From Ruminococcus sp. (lineage in GTDB: Bacteria > Bacillota > Clostridia > Oscillospirales > Ruminococcaceae), in the NCBI GenBank assembly GCA_031262625.1, contig JAISHJ010000002.1, positions 1-16,915 of the forward strand: a stretch of 16,915 nt of DNA. Reading direction: 5' to 3'. Below, in pieces: positions 1 through 6,164 of the stretch. Numbering within the stretch: the first letter of the stretch is position 1; every line of letters begins with the position of its first letter. The position numbers were made by a program, and so were the translations under genes. The notes under the pieces are model-generated. The model saw nothing but the letters and a program-made list of their open reading frames with translations. It made no database searches and had not been told where the DNA came from.

Positions 1-20
1 CTATCGCTCGTTACACAGTC

Positions 21-46
21 GGGAAGGGGGAGAGGGGTGGGTGGGG
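21..46 (+). other. Putative G-quadruplex tract
   Basis: Five runs of three to five G are separated by one to three bases (GGG, GGGGG, GGGG, GGG, GGGG), which meets the usual G3+N1-7 quadruplex rule on the plus strand. A matching G-run pattern lies on the minus strand at 152-173. Fold formation is inference. Confidence 0.5.
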
Positions 47-63
47 AGTGCAGAGGGGAGGGT

Positions 64-84
64 AGTGTGGCGCAGCGCCACACT
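64..84. repeat. Palindromic repeat, copy 1
   Basis: AGTGTGGCG (64-72) and CGCCACACT (76-84) are perfect inverted arms of 9 bp around a CAG loop. The same GTGTGGCG-N3-CGCCACAC unit recurs at 381-399 with loop TTG, which suggests a small REP-like intergenic element. Confidence 0.65.
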
Positions 85-161
85 GGGGAGGGGGAAACCT
101 AAGTTACAGTAGTTATAAAGCACGGACTTAAACGAGATTTAAGTTAGGTCTCCCCCTCCCC
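85..161. repeat. Long imperfect inverted repeat with G-rich ends
   Basis: Bases 85-106 and 140-161 are inverted copies matching at 20 of 22 positions, separated by 33 bases. Both arms consist of a G-rich (or complementary C-rich) end and an ACCTAA core. Nested inside, ACTTAAA (126-132) pairs perfectly with TTTAAGT (138-144), so two alternative folds compete for the right arm. No transposase is present. A MITE-like or terminator-derived element is possible; I cannot say which. Confidence 0.55.
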
Positions 162-380
162 CCTGCCCTTCCCTTTGCAAAACCCTCGGATAGGTTATCC
201 AAAAAAAGACCGCGCTGTCAAGCGAAAAAATCGCCAAACGGAGAAGCGAAAAAGCCCTGCACGGACAGTGCAAAGCACGCGCGGCAATAAAGCAAAATAC
301 ATTCGTAAATAAACAGCTATGCGAAAGCAAATTCGCTCGCGCTCCGCGCTACACTCGCGCTTCGCGCATAGAATAAAGCC

Positions 381-399
381 GTGTGGCGTTGCGCCACAC
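381..399. repeat. Palindromic repeat, copy 2
   Basis: GTGTGGCG (381-388) and CGCCACAC (392-399) form an 8-bp stem with loop TTG. It lies just past the stop of the minus-strand gene ending at 418, next to a GGCAC/GTGCC hairpin (402-418) that overlaps that stop codon. It may mark the transcript end, although no T-run follows. Confidence 0.6.
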
Positions 400-417
400 T
401 CGGCACGGGCAAAGTGC

Positions 418-816
418 CTACAAAATATTATACCAGTAAGGGATTTCGCTTTCGGCGATAGTTTCAACCTGTTCGCGAACAGATTCGAGTTCGGCGGAAA
501 CTTCGTCGGAAAGAGAAGCTATTAGATGCTTTAAGCGAGCGGCGGAGTACTCGAGAGTGGAGAGACGTTCGTCGCGAACGAAAAGAGAAACAGCGTTTTC
601 GTATTTTTCGGCTTCGCGCTCAAGCTTTTCGGAGAGAGCGAGAGCAGTATTAAAGTCTGACTGATTTTGGGTACGGGAGTAGCTGCCGTAGGAATCTTCT
701 ATGCGAAAGGTTAGAGAGGTTATCTCTACTGACTTTGCGGCGGCAAAATGAGCGGAAGCCGCGCTGTAAAAACAAGCGAAAGCTATTATGAGAGCAGATA
801 GGACAACACGTTTCAT
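418..816 (-). CDS. DUF4363-like small secreted or anchored protein
   Basis: This 132-aa protein has an N-terminal hydrophobic segment (about residues 4-24, ending in an Ala-rich stretch) that can serve as a signal peptide or membrane anchor. The rest is a hydrophilic helical domain rich in Glu, Ala and Leu. Size, layout and position directly behind a DUF421/YetF gene match the DUF4363 family often paired with YetF-type proteins in Clostridia; the family name rests on that resemblance and context. The ATG at 816 follows an AAAGG ribosome binding site inside the end of the upstream gene, with only 4 bases between the upstream stop and this start, so the two are co-transcribed and probably translationally coupled. 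Molecular function is unknown; an envelope role near the partner protein is inference. Confidence 0.75.
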   Translation of the reverse strand: MKRVVLSALIIAFACFYSAASAHFAAAKSVEITSLTFRIEDSYGSYSRTQNQSDFNTALALSEKLEREAEKYENAVSLFVRDERLSTLEYSAARLKHLIASLSDEVSAELESVREQVETIAESEIPYWYNIL

Positions 817-820
817 ATTT

Positions 821-1498
821 TTAACCTTTGTTCGTTTTGCGGATTATAATGTATTCACCGTCTTTGGCGGCGGACATAAAGAAAATTTTGTCAAGTTCGA
901 TATTTTCTTTGTGAAGAATGTTGTACATATCGGAGAGGACAAGATTGGCTTCGTCAAGACCTTCGGAGATAACTTTTCCGTTGTCAACGATACTGCACGG
1001 AGGGTTAACGTCTGCGCCGAAGCTTGATACAGATTCGTTAGTGGCTGGTTGGTTTTTGTATTTTTGATAAGCGGAGACTGCACCGGTAGTTTCAACGACT
1101 GCGTACTGTACCTCGTCAATGTTAAATATGCCCTGTATGCGCAACGACTCTGTGAGGTCGTCGATGGTGAAGCGAAGTTCTTTCATTTTTGCTTGGTCGA
1201 TAACGCCGTCTCTTATGATTACGGCAGGAGTACCGCACATAAGTTTTCTGATCCCGCGTGACTTAAACTGTAGCTGTGACATTAAAACATCAAGCCCGGC
1301 TAATACCAAAATCGGGATAATTCCGACGAGGAGCGGGTCGCCGGGGTCTTCTATCGGAAGCGTGGCAAGATTTGATATAAGTATAGTTATAGCAAGTTCA
1401 GTCGGCTGGAGTTCCCCGATCTGTCTTTTTCCCATCAGTCTTACTGCGAAGATAAGGAGCAGGTATAATATTACAGCGCGAATAAAAATAACAGCCAT
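821..1498 (-). CDS. DUF421 / YetF-like membrane protein
   Basis: This 225-aa protein has three N-terminal hydrophobic helices (about 4-20, 34-48, 57-73) followed by a cytosolic alpha/beta domain (about 80-220). The segment VIIRDGVID (93-101), then a helix with LRIQGI and the strand-like VQYAVVETTGAVS, is typical of the DUF421 domain of YetF. B. subtilis YetF is of similar length. The ATG at 1498 follows a GGGGAG ribosome binding site. It heads a two-gene minus-strand unit with the DUF4363-like gene and diverges from the tRNA-Ser gene. YetF-type proteins are integral membrane proteins linked to sporulation or germination in Bacillus, with biochemical activity poorly defined. Family assignment is strong; the role in this organism is not known. 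Confidence 0.9.
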   Translation of the reverse strand: MAVIFIRAVILYLLLIFAVRLMGKRQIGELQPTELAITILISNLATLPIEDPGDPLLVGIIPILVLAGLDVLMSQLQFKSRGIRKLMCGTPAVIIRDGVIDQAKMKELRFTIDDLTESLRIQGIFNIDEVQYAVVETTGAVSAYQKYKNQPATNESVSSFGADVNPPCSIVDNGKVISEGLDEANLVLSDMYNILHKENIELDKIFFMSAAKDGEYIIIRKTNKG

Positions 1499-1585
1499 GC
1501 TTCTCCCCTGTGCTTACAATTTACCCTTATATTACCCCGAAAAGTTTAAAATTATTAACAATCTGTAAATTTAATGATTTTCCGC

Positions 1586-1614
1586 TTGTATTGCCTTTTC
1601 TTTTGTGGTATAAT
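1586..1614 (+). promoter_or_regulatory. Promoter of tRNA-Ser
   Basis: A -35 element TTGTAT (1586-1591) and a consensus -10 TATAAT (1609-1614) are separated by 17 bases, with TGG directly before the -10 (extended -10). It sits 49 bases ahead of the mature tRNA 5' end, as expected for a strong housekeeping sigma promoter. Confidence 0.85.
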
Positions 1615-1622
1615 CTATTAGC

Positions 1623-1649
1623 GAGTTACAAGAGTTACAAGAGTTGAAC
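1623..1649 (+). repeat. Triple 9-bp tandem repeat in the tRNA leader
   Basis: GAGTTACAA occurs twice in a row (1623-1631, 1632-1640), followed by the degenerate copy GAGTTGAAC (1641-1649). The repeat lies between the -10 element and the mature tRNA, so it would be in the 5' leader removed by RNase P. Function unknown; it may be a replication-slippage product. Confidence 0.7.
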
Positions 1650-1663
1650 ACAGCGCAGCATAT

Positions 1664-1751
1664 GGAGAAGTCGCCTAGCCCGGTTTATGGCGCACGACTG
1701 GAACTCGTGTATACCCGAAAGGTATCGAGGGTTCGAATCCCTCCTTCTCCG
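1664..1751 (+). tRNA. tRNA-Ser(GGA)
   Basis: All arms can be traced. The acceptor stem is GGAGAAG (1664-1670) with CTTCTCC (1744-1750) and discriminator G1751. The D-stem is GCC/GGC (1673-1675, 1689-1691). The anticodon stem CACGA/TCGTG encloses loop CTGGAAC with anticodon GGA at 1700-1702. The long variable arm has a 5-bp stem ATACC/GGTAT (1711-1725), diagnostic of a class II tRNA, and the T-arm is GAGGG-TTCGAAT-CCCTC (1727-1743). It reads UCC and UCU serine codons. The CCA end is not encoded and must be added enzymatically. Confidence 0.97.
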
Positions 1752-1759
1752 TCAGTGCA

Positions 1760-1800
1760 AATCCCCCTACAGATTTTTTGTAGGGGGATTGCTGTTTTAT
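1760..1800 (+). terminator. Rho-independent terminator of tRNA-Ser
   Basis: A 12-bp perfect stem (AATCCCCCTACA at 1760-1771 with TGTAGGGGGATT at 1779-1790) encloses a 7-base loop and is followed by GCTGTTTTAT. It closes the monocistronic tRNA transcript. Confidence 0.85.
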
Positions 1801-1835
1801 TAACAAAATTTTTACAAATATATATTAGATTGCTC

Positions 1836-1864
1836 TTGCTAATACGTGTAATACGTGTTATAAT
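1836..1864 (+). promoter_or_regulatory. hicB promoter with tandem 9-bp operator candidate
   Basis: A -35 element TTGCTA (1836-1841) and -10 TATAAT (1859-1864) are 17 bases apart, with TGT giving an extended -10. The spacer region is filled by two direct copies of TAATACGTG (1840-1848 and 1849-1857). Type II antitoxins usually repress their own promoters, so this repeat is a good candidate HicB operator; binding itself is inference. Confidence 0.75.
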
Positions 1865-1889
1865 AGGTCAACGATTAAGGAGTAAATTT

Positions 1890-2282
1890 ATGAGATACAC
1901 CTATCCCGCAGTATTCCATCCGGCAAAAGAGGGCGGATACTGGATTGACTTTCCCGACCTTCCCGGCTGTTTTTCACAGGGCGAAACGATTGACGAATGT
2001 ATGGATATGTCCTTAGATGCTGCTTCAATTTGGCTTTGCGCCCGTGAGGATAATAAGCTTGAAGCTGTAAAGCCTTCAATCGGCTATAAAAGCTTAATTC
2101 CGGACGAAATAGTAACGCTAATATCGGTTGACACAAACACTTACCGCGCGGCTAATGACAACCGCGCCGTTAAAAAAACTCTGACACTCCCAAACTGGCT
2201 TAACGAAAAGGCAGTTGAAGCGCATTTGAATTTTTCATCAATTTTACAGGATGGAATTAAGCGCAGTTTAGGGCTTAGTTAA
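1890..2282 (+). CDS. hicB: HicB-family antitoxin without a HicA partner
   Basis: The 130-aa product has the HicB N-terminal fold: RYTYPAVFHP, then GGYWIDFPDLPGCFSQGETIDEC, with the conserved FPDLPGC turn (residues 21-27), followed by the helix containing MDMSLDAASIWL. The C-terminal part (about 93-130) resembles the DNA-binding tail of HicB proteins, with LPNWLNEKA and a NFSSILQDGIKRSL helix. The ATG at 1890 follows AAGGAG with a 7-base spacer; an open frame running upstream through the tRNA is not part of the gene. Standard hicAB loci have a small hicA toxin (about 60-80 aa) next to hicB, and none is found on either side. It is therefore a solo regulator or the survivor of a decayed module. 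The promoter carries a tandem repeat suited to autorepression. Confidence 0.9.
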   Translation: MRYTYPAVFHPAKEGGYWIDFPDLPGCFSQGETIDECMDMSLDAASIWLCAREDNKLEAVKPSIGYKSLIPDEIVTLISVDTNTYRAANDNRAVKKTLTLPNWLNEKAVEAHLNFSSILQDGIKRSLGLS

Positions 2283-2303
2283 CTAAAAATGAGATGTGAT
2301 TTT

Positions 2304-2471
2304 ATGGATAACAAGCAGAATTCGCAAAGCAAAACAATTAAACCGGCTGATGTTATGGGTATGTTAAGAAAATATGCCGACCCGACAAAAATATCGCAAG
2401 AGAAAAAAGCATGGGAAAAATCAGCGGTAAAGAAGCATAAAATACTTGACGCAAACGTTTCTCACCCTTGA
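2304..2471 (+). CDS. Small unknown protein, possible toxin-antitoxin remnant
   Basis: This 55-aa basic, hydrophilic ORF lies 21 bases after hicB and ends just before a strong terminator, so it is probably co-transcribed with hicB. I chose the ATG at 2304; ATGs at 2289 and 2294 are alternatives, and none has a good ribosome binding site. The middle (PADVMGMLRKYADPTKISQEKKAWEKSAVKKH, residues about 15-46) looks like a short helical antitoxin-like segment. The last residues KILDANV resemble the start of PIN-domain toxins, whose first strand carries an acidic Asp in a LDTN-type motif, but the frame stops three residues later. This could be an antitoxin gene fused by deletion to the first codons of a lost PIN toxin. 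That reading is inference and the ORF may simply be a small gene of unknown role. Confidence 0.5.
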   Translation: MDNKQNSQSKTIKPADVMGMLRKYADPTKISQEKKAWEKSAVKKHKILDANVSHP

Positions 2472-2482
2472 TTAATAGTTAA

Positions 2483-2519
2483 CCGGCTTAACAAATCAAT
2501 TTTGTTAAGCCGGGTTTTT
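2483..2519. terminator. Terminator between convergent genes
   Basis: A 13-bp perfect stem (CCGGCTTAACAAA at 2483-2495 with TTTGTTAAGCCGG at 2501-2513) with loop TCAAT is followed by GTTTTTAGTT on the plus strand. It ends the hicB transcript. The minus-strand side is AT-rich but has no long T-run, so termination of the opposing gene is less certain. Confidence 0.85.
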
Positions 2520-2521
2520 AG

Positions 2522-3088
2522 TTAATTAAGCTTCTCCAAAAGCCAGTTAATATTATCTGCAAGATTAGCCATAGTGCGAAGCCCTTCATCATCCGCTTCA
2601 AAATCAGCAGGATTACAAGCAACCGAAAGATTCCAGTATGTGCTCCCCGGAAGTATCATTCCCTGAATAAGGAAGAAATGCTGAATCGAATCAAGTACAT
2701 GAACGCCGCCCGCTCTCCGGACAGCAGTCACTCCCGCGCCGATTTTACGCCGGAGCGTTCCGCCCTCTCCCATCGCAAGATACCCCGTGCGGTCTATAAG
2801 TGCCTTAATCTCCGCAGTAAGATCCGCAAAATATGTCGGCGAGCCGATAATTATAGCGTCCGCTTCCTTCATCTTCGGATATATCTCATTAATCCAGTCG
2901 TCCTGCACACATTTCCCCGGCTTGTCCCAGCAAACAGCACAGCCCAAACATCCCCTAACAGGCTTCCCGCCCGCCTGATAAAATTCCGTCTCGTGCCCCG
3001 CCTTCCCCACAATGTCAAGCACATACCTAAGCATATGCGCTGTGTTCCCGTCTCTCCTCGGACTCCCGTTAATAGCTAATACTTTCAT
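2522..3088 (-). CDS. Iron-sulfur flavoprotein / NADPH-dependent FMN reductase family
   Basis: This 188-aa protein has a flavodoxin-like fold. The start MKVLAINGSPRRDGNT carries the FMN phosphate-binding loop (GSPRRDGNT, 8-16), and GSPTYFADLTAEIKALIDR (82-100) is the second conserved flavin site. Cysteines 47, 50, 53 and 60 form C-X2-C-X2-C-X6-C, matching the compact [4Fe-4S] motif (CX2CX2CX4-7C) of archaeal and clostridial iron-sulfur flavoproteins. It likely acts as a cytosolic electron carrier or reductase. The ATG at 3088 gives the canonical N-terminus; the frame stays open upstream through a palindromic repeat, but those 20 residues are not family-like. No clear ribosome binding site precedes this ATG because the repeat begins 13 bases upstream. 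Confidence 0.88.
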   Translation of the reverse strand: MKVLAINGSPRRDGNTAHMLRYVLDIVGKAGHETEFYQAGGKPVRGCLGCAVCWDKPGKCVQDDWINEIYPKMKEADAIIIGSPTYFADLTAEIKALIDRTGYLAMGEGGTLRRKIGAGVTAVRRAGGVHVLDSIQHFFLIQGMILPGSTYWNLSVACNPADFEADDEGLRTMANLADNINWLLEKLN

Positions 3089-3101
3089 TTTTGGATACGC
3101 T

Positions 3102-3164
3102 GGGGGGAAGCTTTCTGAAGAAAGCTTCCCCCCAGACCCCCCTTTCAAAGACTTTTTCGTCTTT
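3102..3164. repeat. Intergenic palindromic repeat element
   Basis: A perfect 14-bp stem (3102-3115 with 3120-3133) around loop TGAA is followed by AGACCCCCC and a second hairpin, AAAGAC (3147-3152) with GTCTTT (3159-3164). This layout (G/C-run stem, then a C-run, then an AAAG/CTTT stem) resembles dispersed intergenic repeats I recall from Clostridia genomes. It lies directly in front of the flavoprotein gene, where the ribosome binding site should be. The adjoining 3165-3284 is degenerate AT-rich sequence with repeated GCTTTTGCTT-like words and no gene. Confidence 0.75.
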
Positions 3165-3284
3165 TTCTCTTTAATAATTATTTACTGCAAAGCTTTTGCT
3201 TTGGTAAAAGCCGTTCTGTTTCTTTTTGCGCTTTTGCTTACGCGAAAACTATTTTTTTCTTGCTGCGCTATGCTTTGGCGAAAA

Positions 3285-6092
3285 TTATTTTGTCAGCAGG
3301 CTTTGCGCCAGTGCGCCGGCTTCTTCAAATTCTGCGTGGAGGAGTAAGTTTGATATTTCTGTCAGCTTCTCTGCTGTCTTTTCATCCCAGCTGTATTCAC
3401 CGAGGGCAGAAAGCAGTTTCTCTGCTTTGCCGCTGTCGTAGTCTTCACAGGCGGCGGCAATTTCTCCTATGCTGTTTCGGAGGACTTCATTGTCGCCTTC
3501 CGACAGGTCTTTTTTCTTTTCGGAACTTAGTTCGTTCACGAACGCTTCGAGTTTCGCGATAAATTCCGCTATATTGGCGTTTATAAAAACTTCGTCTTCG
3601 TTTCGCCCCGCCGCTTCAAGCCCTTTGGCAATTTCGGAAAGTTCTAAGTTGCCGACATTTGCACAGGCGGATTTCATGGCGTGGGCAGTAGTAATAAAAA
3701 GCTTTAAGTCACTATTCCCATGTTCCTCAAGAATCGGTATCGCCTTTTTAACGTCTCTCACAAAAACTTCAATAAGTTTCGGCGAAATTTCCGTGTTTTC
3801 GGGTACTATAACTTCATGCGCTGCGTTCTTATCTTTTTTGCGGACAAAGCGGTTTAGTATGCTGTTTAGCTGTCTTATGTCTATAGGCTTAGAGACAAAA
3901 TCGTCAAAACCGTTTTGACGGAACATCTCGTCATTACCTACAATAGCATTCGCCGTAAGCGCTACAATAGGTGCGGAGTAGCCCATTTCGCGAATGATTT
4001 TCGTAGCTTCAATACCGTCCATCTTCGGCATCATATGGTCCATGAAGATAATGTCGTAGGAGTTCCCGGCTTTTAAGAGGTCAATCGCTTCAAAACCGCT
4101 CGTAACGGTAGTAACTTCAATGCCATATGGGCGGAGAAGTCCGTCCGCAACATAAAGGTTGGTCTCCACGTCGTCAACCACAAGTACTTTTCCGTACGGC
4201 ATATACTCTCTGACAAGCCTTACCTGCGCCGCCTGTTTATCGGTGGAGTAGGAGAATTTCGTAAGCCTTTCCGCAAGTTCCGGACTTATCGTTTTATCGG
4301 AACCTGTTCCCTGCGGAATCGTTATCGTAAAGGTGCTGCCCTTGCCGTAAACAGACTGAACTTCCATACTGCCGTTCATCAGCGAAAGCAGACGTTTTGT
4401 AATGCTGATACCGAGCCCTGTGCCCTCTGCGGAGCGGTTTTCGGTCATATTAAAGCGTACAAATTCGCTCCCGAGTTTCTCCAAATCTTTCGGTTTCATG
4501 CCCTGACCGGTATCGGAAACTTTTATGATAAGGTTAATTCCTGCTTCTGTTTTTTTGGAAGAAACCTCCATGCCGACAGAGCCTTTTTCTGTGTACTTTA
4601 TAGCATTCGAGAGGATATTATTGATAATCTGTTTAATTCGCAGTTCATCGCCTATGAGGTCGGAAGGTGTATTTTCTTCGATTTTAAGCTTAAACTCAAT
4701 AGGTTTTGAGCCTATACGCGTTACGTTTATCTGAATCGAATCGTTAATGAGCGACGGAAGGTCGTACGGTTCGGGAAGAATTTCGAGTTTTCCCGTCTCG
4801 ATTTTCGAGAGGTCTAAAATATCATTAATGATACCTAAAAGCCCGAAGCCGGAGGAATATATCTTCCCGATTGCTTCTTCACAGTCGGGCGGCAGGTCAT
4901 GCCTAGCCATCTGCATCTGTGAAATTCCGATAATAGCGTTCATCGGCGTACGGATTTCGTGTGACATTGTCGCAAGGAAGTTGCTCTTTGCCTTATTAGC
5001 CGTTTCGGCAATCACAGTCATTTTCTCAAGTTCTGCGTTTCGGTGTTCAACCTCATCAAGAAGATTATAGTATTCGGTTACGTCGGAAATTGTTATCGAA
5101 TAGCTTAGGTCCTCCAAAAAATGCGCGCTGAATCTGTATTTTTTTGCAGTTTCGCCTGTACCGACTGTGAATTTTCCTTCCGTAACGTTCTCGTCCGGCG
5201 AGAACATATTTTCCGGCTCATATTCGGTGATTCTTTCATACATATGAGCGAGAAGGTCGGGCAGTGTCGATTCACCGAGTTTAAGCTTAAAATCCGGGAA
5301 GAACACGCTTATTGTGCTGTTCGCATCCTGTATGATGTCGTCCGTGCTGCAAAGCATAATAGCATCTTGATATGTATCGAAAACGTGGGTAAGGAGTGCG
5401 CGTTTGAAAGAAAACAGCTTGTTTTTATAAAGCATAAGGAAAAACAGAAAAATCGTGATGAATGCGCCGATTGCGGTGAGGTCATACTTAAAGCCGAAGT
5501 TAGAAAATACTACATTAAAAGCGAACGGAATAAGCATTGCATAGCCGGAGAGTATCATTCCGCGTTTTGATTTATTTTCGCGCGGCAGTTTCATAGTAAA
5601 AGCAATGATAGTAATTAAAACTATAGCAAGAACTGCATAGTCTACATACATATGTATATAGAACAGCTCTCCTTCAATTGCCCCGCCGAAGGTTACATTT
5701 TCGTAAGAAGCAAAATATCTGTGGTGCAGAGGATTCGTCACAACAGCGATTATGTCTGCGAGCGGCACTAAAATGCTAATCGAAAGCACAATGCGTGATT
5801 TTTGTAATTTTGAGTCAACAAGATAGAGGATATACTGCAAAAACGCCCACGGCAGGACACAGATAGCAATAATCTTTGCCGTATAGATAAAAGGTATGGA
5901 AGCATCATTGCTTATATATAAAAGCCCCGAGAAAAGATTATATAAAGCGGTGTCTATTCCGAGGACAAAGAATGCCATCAAAGATTTGTTGCGGTAATCC
6001 GAAAAAGCTATTCGCAAAACAAGGTAGATACAGGCAAAAGCCGCAAGGAGCGAAACTAAAAAATAACAATTTACGAACACAGTCGTACTCAT
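3285..6092 (-). CDS. 7TM hybrid sensor histidine kinase with REC and Hpt domains
   Basis: This 935-aa multi-domain kinase starts with seven membrane helices (about 8-29, 37-58, 69-92, 101-120, 148-167, 177-196, 204-222; HisKA_7TM-like). A PAS-like region (about 236-345) and a short linker follow. HisKA has FLATMSHEIRTPMNAIIG with phosphoacceptor His378. HATPase_c has NNILSNAIKY (491-500), DTGQGM (527-532) and GTGLGI (558-563). The receiver domain (about 635-745) has Asp640/641, phosphoacceptor Asp685, Thr713 and Lys735. The Hpt domain has His804 in AHAMKSA. A helical tail (860-935) ends the protein. All catalytic residues are present. The ATG at 6092 follows GGAGG by 9 bases. It is last in a group of envelope-type genes, 72 bases behind the CmpB-like gene. 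No response regulator or DNA-binding output lies in the window, so phosphate probably flows to a partner elsewhere. Confidence 0.95.
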   Translation of the reverse strand: MSTTVFVNCYFLVSLLAAFACIYLVLRIAFSDYRNKSLMAFFVLGIDTALYNLFSGLLYISNDASIPFIYTAKIIAICVLPWAFLQYILYLVDSKLQKSRIVLSISILVPLADIIAVVTNPLHHRYFASYENVTFGGAIEGELFYIHMYVDYAVLAIVLITIIAFTMKLPRENKSKRGMILSGYAMLIPFAFNVVFSNFGFKYDLTAIGAFITIFLFFLMLYKNKLFSFKRALLTHVFDTYQDAIMLCSTDDIIQDANSTISVFFPDFKLKLGESTLPDLLAHMYERITEYEPENMFSPDENVTEGKFTVGTGETAKKYRFSAHFLEDLSYSITISDVTEYYNLLDEVEHRNAELEKMTVIAETANKAKSNFLATMSHEIRTPMNAIIGISQMQMARHDLPPDCEEAIGKIYSSGFGLLGIINDILDLSKIETGKLEILPEPYDLPSLINDSIQINVTRIGSKPIEFKLKIEENTPSDLIGDELRIKQIINNILSNAIKYTEKGSVGMEVSSKKTEAGINLIIKVSDTGQGMKPKDLEKLGSEFVRFNMTENRSAEGTGLGISITKRLLSLMNGSMEVQSVYGKGSTFTITIPQGTGSDKTISPELAERLTKFSYSTDKQAAQVRLVREYMPYGKVLVVDDVETNLYVADGLLRPYGIEVTTVTSGFEAIDLLKAGNSYDIIFMDHMMPKMDGIEATKIIREMGYSAPIVALTANAIVGNDEMFRQNGFDDFVSKPIDIRQLNSILNRFVRKKDKNAAHEVIVPENTEISPKLIEVFVRDVKKAIPILEEHGNSDLKLFITTAHAMKSACANVGNLELSEIAKGLEAAGRNEDEVFINANIAEFIAKLEAFVNELSSEKKKDLSEGDNEVLRNSIGEIAAACEDYDSGKAEKLLSALGEYSWDEKTAEKLTEISNLLLHAEFEEAGALAQSLLTK

Positions 6093-6164
6093 TAAGGGTA
6101 ACCTCCGAAAAGACGGGATATTCTCTGTCGCTTATAATTATCGGCGTTAATTCACTGTCGAAAA

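Larger units (their letters stand above)
1..417. other. Gene-less region with G-rich tracts and inverted repeats
   Basis: No open frame here has a convincing start, ribosome binding site or recognisable product. The content is structural: a G-rich tract (21-46), a palindrome (64-84), a 22-bp imperfect inverted repeat (85-106 and 140-161), a C-rich tract (152-173), a GC-rich tandem motif (CTCGCGCT-n-CGCGC, about 335-366) and a second palindrome copy (381-399). The tandem motif sits between CTATGCG at 317 and CGCATAG ending at 371, so 317-371 can also fold. The region lies downstream of the minus-strand gene ending at 418, so some hairpins may act in transcript 3'-end formation, but none is followed by a clean T-run on that strand. 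Confidence 0.7.

Noticed and set aside
195..467. Minus-strand 90-codon frame in the gene-less left end
   Set aside because: Composition is irregular (Cys, Arg and Phe rich), it overlaps the end of the DUF4363-like gene and spans repeats, and it has no ribosome binding site or similarity I recognise.
1644..1889. Upstream extension of the hicB frame through the tRNA and terminator
   Set aside because: It would translate across a tRNA and its terminator, and a proper ribosome binding site and promoter lie directly ahead of the ATG at 1890.
1664..2520. tRNA-Ser as an integration site for a small island carrying hicB
   Set aside because: I saw no second copy of the tRNA 3' end downstream, and no integrase is present.
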